Origin: Edaphochlamys debaryana
Lineage: Eukaryota > Chlorophyta > Chlorophyceae > Chlamydomonadales
Direction of reading: 5' to 3'
NCBI GenBank assembly: GCA_016858145.1
Contig: JAEHOE010000232.1
Location: forward strand, 29,924-93,923
DNA: 64,000 bases
Both the position numbers and the translations under genes were made by a program. Every line of letters starts with the position of its first letter. Position 1 is the stretch's first letter. Below are positions 57,308 through 64,000 of the stretch, one piece after another. The notes below the pieces were generated by a model. The model ran no database searches. It was not told the origin of the DNA and saw only the letters and a list, made by a program, of their open reading frames with translations.

Positions 57308-59576
57308 ATGGCGAATTGGCTGCGGCGTGTATGCCAGGAGACCCTTCCCCGTAAGTCTCATTCGCGTCCCGTGCCATTCTCAAGTTGAGTGGTTTCGTCA
57401 CTAGGGAGTTTCTTCCTCGCAGACGTGTTCCCTGCAGGGGGATTTGCGCCCGCCTTTTCGACAGCCGACACTCCCGAAAGCCGCGCTCGCGTCAACGACC
57501 TAGTGTTCTCCGAATTGCCGTTGGAAGGACCTCTATCCCCCAGTAAGTCAACCTGTTATGGTCAGGGCCGAGGTGGAGGTGGGGAGACCACGTTGCGAGC
57601 CAACCGTGCCATCGTGCTCTGCCGTCAAGGCTGCCATCAACAAGCGCGGTCCCCCTCTTCGTTGCCAGGCGGCTTTGAGATGAGTAACTACACTGCCGCG
57701 TTGGAGGAAGGCGTCCTGCTGCCGGAAAGTTTGTGGGTTGCCATGAACGACGACGACCGCCGCAGGCTGGAAGAGGTACAGGAGTACCTTGCCAACGTGG
57801 CAGGAGCTTCGCGGAACCGTGACGAAGGTGCAAGTGCCACTGGGGTGTAGAGGGAGCATAGCTATCGACGGCAACGCAGACCGAACACTTCCCCTCCATT
57901 CGCAGGATCGATGAAGGACTGGCGCAAGCGATATGAGGACGAGACCGAAACGATGTTCAGGAATCAGATGAGTTCCGTGTACGACGACGGTGAGAACGGC
58001 GTCGCCCCACTGTCGATCGTTCGAATAGATTCCCGCTCACCCACGATGCTTTCCTGCGGACCGTAGATGACTTCGTCGGCGAATACGCGCCCGCCTCCCT
58101 CGGCTACACCCGACGCGCACACTGCCTCATGTCGGCTGGACTTGACGGGGTCATGGGCCTGCTCAATGTCATCGAAAGAGCAGACGGTAAGAAGGTGACA
58201 ATTCGCGACGACGGCACCTCACGGACACATGTTCGTTAGCTCAGACTCTGAATCATTTCCTTTCAGAGCCGTCGGTCACGGAGACCCTGCGGGACTGCAT
58301 GAGTCGGCCCTGTATTCTAGAAGGACCCCCGGAGCACGTGGTGACAGAAGAAAGCGTCCTCAAGATCAACGCCGCCCTCTGGTCGCCGAATGAGGAGCGT
58401 TTGGTCCTTAGAGCCCTGGACGCAGCCCTTCCCTGGTCAGGCAGGTTTGACCTCGGATGGCTGCAGCGTGTCAGCGCCGACCACGATGGCGAGGGTGTCT
58501 CGCGTTCACGCTTTCTGGCTCCGGGAGCGGGCGCGTCCTACATGCTGGAGAGGTACGAACCGTCGCTGCCGAGTGACTTTTTGGCACCCTCTCGACTATA
58601 TCGTGTGATGAATGCTTCAGGTGCTTGCTGCACTGGTACGACCTGCGACGGACCCAGACCACCCTGCCAATGCCCCCCTCGACGCTGGTACGCGGCGTCA
58701 GCGCCCTCTCCGCGATACTGTTTGAGTCCACTCCTCGCGTCCGCGTGGCTGACCAGTCCACCGCGGCTCCCGATTACGTCGCCGCTGGTTCCTGGCTGCT
58801 GGAGAACATGGGAGAGGTCATGATGTGGGCAGACGCAACCAACGTGGAAGCGCTAGTGCACGGGTGGATCGCTAAAGACGTGAAGGGGCCCAACGGACTG
58901 GTACTCGCTGGAGGGGCGGTCGCTAACTCCCTTCGGCCACCTCACAGCCGCAAGCCCATCAATCGCTCCGACGCCAACTTCTTCGTTCTCGGAGCAGTCA
59001 ATGCAGGTGCAGCAACAAAGATCGTCGAGTCCTTCCTACGTCGCCTCTACGACGGGTATGACATCTCACAAGTGGTGGTGACCGAGTGCGCGGTCACGGT
59101 GACTCTCAACACTCACGACCCCCAAGGTGGGCCTGCGAGAGCACCCAACAAAGACTTGGATTACACAACTGAGCGCCCCAACCATCCGGCGCTCACAACT
59201 TGGTGCGACCATTCCTCGCGCAAAACCACAGGAGGTCGCCGCACAGACACTGGGCTCAAGGTGCAAATCGTCCTGAGAACATACGCAAACGGCTCCCATC
59301 TCCTCCTCTCCTTCGATATGTGCGGGATTATGGTACTCTGCACACCGCACGGGGTGATCTACGCAAATCGAAGGCAAGTCACCCTTGGCCGTCTTCGGCT
59401 ACGCCCCGCCCATCGCCAACACGCCCGACCGTTTCAATTCCTGCAGATACATCGAATGCCACGCTCGTGGCGGAATCCAAGTCCTGCTGAGCAGCGAGTT
59501 CAGGCACATCCAGGGGTGCTTCTCAAGACTGCCGTACCGGATGTCAAAGAAGCTCGTTGCTGATCTCTTCACCTAG
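57308..59576 (+). CDS. Nucleotidyltransferase-fold-like protein, frame broken near its end
   Basis: Seven exons: 57308-57350, 57423-57542, 57669-57827, 57906-57989, 58067-58186, 58267-58552 and 58621-59576. Phases agree through the sixth junction. The last exon has LVLAGGAVANSL followed by NRSDANFFVLG, then VQIVLRTYANGSHLLLSFDM. GG(x)n-SD-x-[DN] followed by a strand-rich domain is the layout of Pol-beta-type nucleotidyltransferases, but the second acidic residue of the usual DxD is Asn here. The frame used up to about 59345 runs on to a stop at 59561. The part that looks conserved afterwards (PLAVFGYAPPIANTPDRFNS and the CHARGGIQVLL block) is in another frame, ending TAG at 59574. One base seems gained, or two lost, between about 59340 and 59375. 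Pseudogene, programmed shift, unseen intron or sequencing error are all possible. Confidence 0.55.
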
Positions 59577-59582
59577 CTCCCG

Positions 59583-59894
59583 ATGACCTGGCAAGCCTGT
59601 TCGGCGGTGGCAAAAATGGAGGTCGGGACTGCAATGGAGTCGGGGCGCGACAGCGGGAGTGATGGAGGCACCAAGCTCCGCCTTGTTGCCAATTGGACAG
59701 ATGCCTCTTCCATCGCGGAGATATGTCGGCCATTAGTGGCTGCTTGGTACACGTTGCCATCGGCGGAATGGCGCAACAGGAGTGTTCCGTCATGGGCGCT
59801 CCTGGATGCTCACCGCGCCGCAATTGTCGGGGTCGGTGCAGACATGCGGGTCGACGACTGGAAGGGCACAATCGTGATCGACGCCAGGGCGTGA
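59583..59894 (+). CDS. Downstream open frame, possibly the cut-off end of the preceding gene
   Basis: This open frame lies in the same reading frame as the end of the preceding gene, separated from it only by TAG (59574) and two codons. The product has protein-like character: KLRLVANWTDASSIAEICRP, PSWALLDAHRAAIVGVGADM and WKGTIVIDARA. Either TAG is a premature stop in a longer ancestral protein or this is a separate short gene starting at the ATG 59583. No family recognised. Confidence 0.35.
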   Translation: MTWQACSAVAKMEVGTAMESGRDSGSDGGTKLRLVANWTDASSIAEICRPLVAAWYTLPSAEWRNRSVPSWALLDAHRAAIVGVGADMRVDDWKGTIVIDARA

Positions 59895-60690
59895 TCAGTT
59901 GGCTGCGGGAATCGCCTCTGGCAGAACGTAATGCACGCAGGGGTTCACGGCTGGACTGGTGAATTCCTCGCGCCTACCGGGCAAGTGGTTACCGATGATG
60001 CAAATTTCGGCCGGGTGGGTGGCCCCCGCGAGGTCAGGGGGGTGGCCCGAGCAGGATTGGGACACAACTTTTTCATGACCGTGACGGTGGCTGCTACCAT
60101 GTTCGCCACGATTGTTAATCTATGCGAGGTCGAAGTTGCTTGCACCGCTGCATATGATGTCTGCACATCGGTGCCGTTCGACCAACGTCGAAATTACTGC
60201 CCAATACCCCACGCGTCGGTCTCCACTCCTGTTGCAGCTCTCACACCCACCCACCCCCAGTAAACCTAGCGCCACCATAGGGCCGTAACAGCAGCGTCTC
60301 GCGTGTCATCCTGCACAGAACTACCTGACCTGCGTCATCACAACCGCTGCCTACGTCAGACTACCGAACATACATGCATTACACTTGAGACAACCCTAAT
60401 GCCAGCGATCTGGTGCATGGAATGACGCGGGTAGACTGTCCTTGGTAGCAGGAGTGCAATCCTAAAATCGTAGCGTCCCCAGCGTAGATGCGGCGTGGTT
60501 CTGCCAACGAGACTGGTAGACAATGGTGGTCGCGCCTAACCAGCGGACCTTCCTTAACTCACGCCAGGGCGCGCCCGGCGTTGTAATTTCTAATTTCTAA
60601 TTTGCCAGCGATCTTCCTGCCGCCCTCTCCCTCACCGTTTCGGCCTGTCCCGTCCCGACAAGTCCCAGCTGCTTCCCGGTCAGACTCTCA
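59895..60690. other. Intergenic between convergent genes
   Basis: No coding chain seen. TGTAA at 60582-60586 (plus) and TTACA at 60379-60383 (TGTAA on minus) are candidate poly(A) signals for the flanking convergent genes. ATTTCTAATTTCTAATTTG near 60585-60604 is a short direct repeat. Confidence 0.5.
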
Positions 60691-63600
60691 TCAACGGCGA
60701 ACCTTCTTCTGAGACTTCTTCGCCGACTGCTTCTGACGCTTGGGCTTTGCCCCAACGGCTTCCTCGGGGTCCTCCTCCACCTCCGGCTTACCAGCCACCG
60801 TGATGTCGGAAGGGAAGTCCTCCAACTCCCCGAGCCGAACCAGAGCAGACCGCAGTTCCGCGACCGGCCATGCCGAAATCGTCCGAGCACTTGTACGGCA
60901 GTGGCAGAGCTCCGGCCGCCATCATGTACACCGCCACGGCCGGAGGCGGGCCCTTGTCCCCCAATCGCTTCCACACCTTGGTGCGCTTTCCAAGCAGAGG
61001 GCAAGTCCGTAGAGCGCAAGTCTCGATGCGGGCAGCCACGATCAGCTCCGTGGCGCGGAACCAAGCATAGCCGCCCTTATCGGGGAAGCCTATCCGGTCG
61101 TTGTAGTACACTGACAGCTTCTCGCACGCCCGTCGGCCGGCCTGCTTTGACGCATCGGAATCGCCCCCGCGAGCGGACGGCTCAGGCACGTCGAGCTCTG
61201 CCACTTTGCGCTCCCACAAGCGTTGAGTCTCGTCAGCCTGCTGCGCCTCCTCTACGCTGGCTCCGGGGGCAGCGACAAAGGAGGGCGCGCCGGCACCCAC
61301 CAGAACAGGCCGAGGGAGGACGTCGATCGTCGCGGACCGAATGGGCGGCCGCGGGTCGCCGGTGGGCACCACCACCGGCATCGCAGCCTCGCCGTACCGA
61401 TCGCGCCACGGCCGTGCGCATGTTGTCCAGTCGCAAAAAATGCAGGCACCACCGGAACGCGTGGCTTGACGCGATTCTTGGGGTCGATCAGGTGCCGCTT
61501 GAAGAACCCGCCTCCAGCATGTTGTACATGATCATGTTCAGGGTGGGCTCCGCCACGCAGTTGTAGCACATGCAGACCGAAACGATCTGGACCGGGGTCG
61601 CATCCACAGAACTTGCCGCAGCAGCCGGCGCCCTGGAGGTGGAGGGGCCCGCTGCAGCGCGGAAGCAGCAGCGACAGAGCCCGGCACTCCCGCTGCCGCC
61701 TTACTCCCTCCACAGTCAACCGGCCCCCGATCGACGTCGCATGCCCACCATGCCCTTCTCGGCGGAGTGGATGTGACCGTTGACGATGGCCTTTGCAGTG
61801 GATAGAATCGCGCCGGGTGACGCTGCAAACTCCAATACCGCTCGCCCTCCTTCTCGGCAACGGCGCCCATGATCCCAGCGGGAGCCTCGGACATCACCGC
61901 TGCCGTCCGAGCGAACTGGCATCATGTACATTGGCCAGATGCGCGCCTCGCAGAAGGTGGGGTCCTCCGGCCTCGGCGCCGTGTCCGCGAAGAGTCGTGG
62001 CGCGAGGCTGGGGCTGGAGATGGCGAGCCAAGGGATGAGCTCAGCAACGGTGCCCGCGAGTTGGTGACCCGTGTAGAGGTCGTCGAGACGTGCGTCACGA
62101 AGGTCGCGGACGACACGAGCGTGGGAAGCGCAGATTGCGAGCAGCTCGTCGGTGGTTAGCTCTCCAATCGCGTCGTGCGTGCTCTGATCAGCGCCCTCGG
62201 GTCCCGTGTGGCTGAACGCCCCCGACCTTCTCGGCAGGACTTGCAAGTGACGGGAATCGTTCATCAACCTCTTGGTGAGCGTCTTGGAGGGAGCGGTCAG
62301 CCAGACCGGTGGCAGAAACTCGCCGGTCGCGGAGTCGAATAGATTGGGTGGAAGACGCTTGGACCAGTTCATGCCAGGGCCGGCTCGATCGTTCCATGGA
62401 GGCAGAGGCCGGGGAACGTTGGCGGGGTCACGGGGTTGAACGACGCCGACCCCCGGAGCGTCGTCGTCGTCGGTCTCGCCCTCCTCTGACGCGCTGGCCG
62501 ACAGCTCCTCGCCGCTCTCGGACTCCTCGCCCGACTCTCCAACATCTGCCGCGAGAGCGGAAGGCGTCTGCGGAGAAAGCGAAGGCGTGAGGCGGTTGTG
62601 AAGCGCCGACTAACAGCCCGTGCTGGCCGCCAGCGACGTCGGCGCCGGTCGCACCTGTGCGGCACCGGCGCCACTCGGAGGAGCGCTGGACTGCACTTGG
62701 TACCCTTGAATCACTCCAGGAGCCGGGACCACAGCTGCCGGCACGCCTCCGATAGCGGGCAGCCGTGATTTCCGCACGCCCCGAAGAACGCGAAGGAGCC
62801 GCACGACGCCGAGTCCGCCAGCGCGGCGGAGCGCTGACGTTGAAGGAAGGCGGTCACTTGCGCGGCCAGGCGAGTGAGGAGAAGAGCCGTCAGGGGTGAG
62901 AGGGACACGGGGATGTTGTTCTCCAGGGTTACCACCACGATTCCGTCCAGGTCCGCCAGCCGGAGTGGCAGGCAGAAGGGCACCACCGCGCCCATGACGC
63001 CGTCCGAGAAGTGGAGCAGAGCGACCGCAAGGGTGCACCTCTCGTCCTCGAAATCGTAGTCCTCCGCCTTAAACTCCAGCTCGTCCTGCAATGTTATGCA
63101 CATACATCCGTTAAAACCACTCCGCGAATGAGAAAGTTGGCTGCCAAGGGAAGGAACCAAGCACTGCGACCGCGACTAACCGTATCAAGTAGTCACCCTC
63201 CAAACGAACATCCCCGTTCACCCACCGGGAGAACGTAGACGGACCCGACTGTGAGCTCAGCGTGGTCGGTGCCGTGTGCGACGAGAGCCTGAGCAGCCGC
63301 GTGAGCCGCTACCCCCCAAGGACGAGGACCTCGTTGAACTTTGCGGTCGACACGTCATCCTCCACTCCCTCCGGCGGTTGACGCAGACGGAAAGCAGCTG
63401 CCTTGAATCGGTCCTTGTTATCGGAGCCGTAGCCAAACCGCCACTCTCCGTCCAGCGACGCCAGCACGTCGCCAGAGGAGTAGGGGGATGCCGGGGTGGT
63501 GCTGCTGCCCTTATCGGAAGGTGTGTACACAGCGGGGAAGCACAGCCTCGCAGACTTCGCGACGAGCGCCCTGTCCACCTGTACGCAGGAAAGGGAGCTT

Positions 63601-63939
63601 CCTGTGTTTAGAGGGATGCGCTACATTTGCTCCTAGTCATCGGCAACCTAAATCACCGGGCTGGAAGCTACAAGAGCTTACCGTTCCGAGCTGGGAGGGT
63701 CCTAGGCACCCCTGTGCCACCCCCGGGGGCTCCAGGCAGCCTGAAAAAGCGAAATGGGGAATCAATTGAGGAACCGCGAGACGTGACTTCACCACACGAG
63801 CTTAATGGCCTTATGCCTCACTTTTCAGTTTGCGGAGGGCTGCGAATGAAGAAGGAGGGCCACCAGCCTCCACTAGCCCAGCCAGCTCGTGCCGCACTAC
63901 ATCAATATCGACGTCTTGCGAGCTCAAGAACACCGCCAT
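60691..63939 (-). CDS. Unknown protein with acidic stretch, Cys cluster and Lys/Arg-rich end
   Basis: Exons 63939-63822, 63740-63682, 63578-63340, 63288-63181, 63140-62839, 62734-62655, 62567-61749, 61586-61508 and 61464 to about 60830 keep phase. The join into the final frame (ending at 60691) is not resolved. Introns are as short as 40-51 nt. Segments: VVRHELAGLVEAGGPPSSFA at the start; SRWVNGDVRLEGDYLIRQ; DELEFKAEDYDFEDER; SDGVMGAVVPFCLPLRLADL; a disordered acidic run (ESGEESESGEELSASASEEG); TDELLAICASHARVVRDLRD; AILSTAKAIVNGHIHSAEKG. Next is a Cys cluster, VCMCYNC then ACIFCDWTTC, that could bind zinc. The last frame ends KPKRQKQSAKKSQKKVRR, a likely nuclear signal. No family recognised. 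Nuclear location is inferred only from this tail. Confidence 0.55.
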
Positions 63940-64000
63940 GTTCCGACCGCTACAGATATAACGCATAGACGCCTTGGCGCAAGCCTCGCAAATCTATATT

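Overview
The window is nuclear DNA from a green alga (Chlorophyta). It is very GC-rich, and its genes are split by many short spliceosomal introns. The protein set is plant/algal: a B3-domain transcription factor, a plant-style ERD2-like receptor, a Chlamydomonas-like TGTAA polyadenylation signal behind many genes, and a DEMLYR-type CPBP membrane protein. I could not name a species.

Layout, left half (1-36.7 kb): seven conserved genes whose introns almost all start GTG(G)n and end (C)nAG. They are a coiled-coil protein (-, cut by the window edge), a B3 transcription factor (-), an importin-7/8-type karyopherin (+, 28 exons, 1039 aa), an ERD2/KDEL-receptor-like protein (-), a Cys-type selenophosphate synthetase with a presequence (+), a mitochondrial adrenodoxin-reductase-type NADPH:ferredoxin oxidoreductase (-), and a CPBP/CAAX-protease-like membrane protein (+). 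Three pairs are divergent and share promoters of 240-490 bp: B3/importin, ERD2-like/SelD and FDXR/CPBP.

Middle (36.7-46.3 kb): repeat-rich, gene-poor DNA. It holds a clean 3371-bp CACTA-type element (39539-42909) with inverted termini starting CACTA, a TGA target duplication on both sides, subterminal AACG-type repeats and an internal array of about 20 units of 90 bp. No transposase is visible. A Cys-rich, probably secreted protein gene lies at 45.05-45.92 kb.

Right half (46.3-64 kb): a compact block of rapidly evolving or lineage-specific genes with a different architecture: short introns (38-190 nt) lacking long G/C runs, and intergenic gaps of about 200-700 bp. Four minus-strand genes lie head to tail (922 aa acidic-tailed protein, 425 aa unknown, and two related F-box/leucine-rich-like proteins). 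Divergent to them is a plus-strand gene with a nucleotidyltransferase-like signature, apparently broken by a frameshift. Convergent to that is a long unknown minus-strand protein with an acidic stretch, a Cys cluster and a Lys/Arg-rich C-terminus. I recognised no family for several of these; this block is the best candidate for undescribed biology.

Exon boundaries were derived by hand from GT/AG (twice GC/AG) sites with consistent phase. They are predictions without transcript support.
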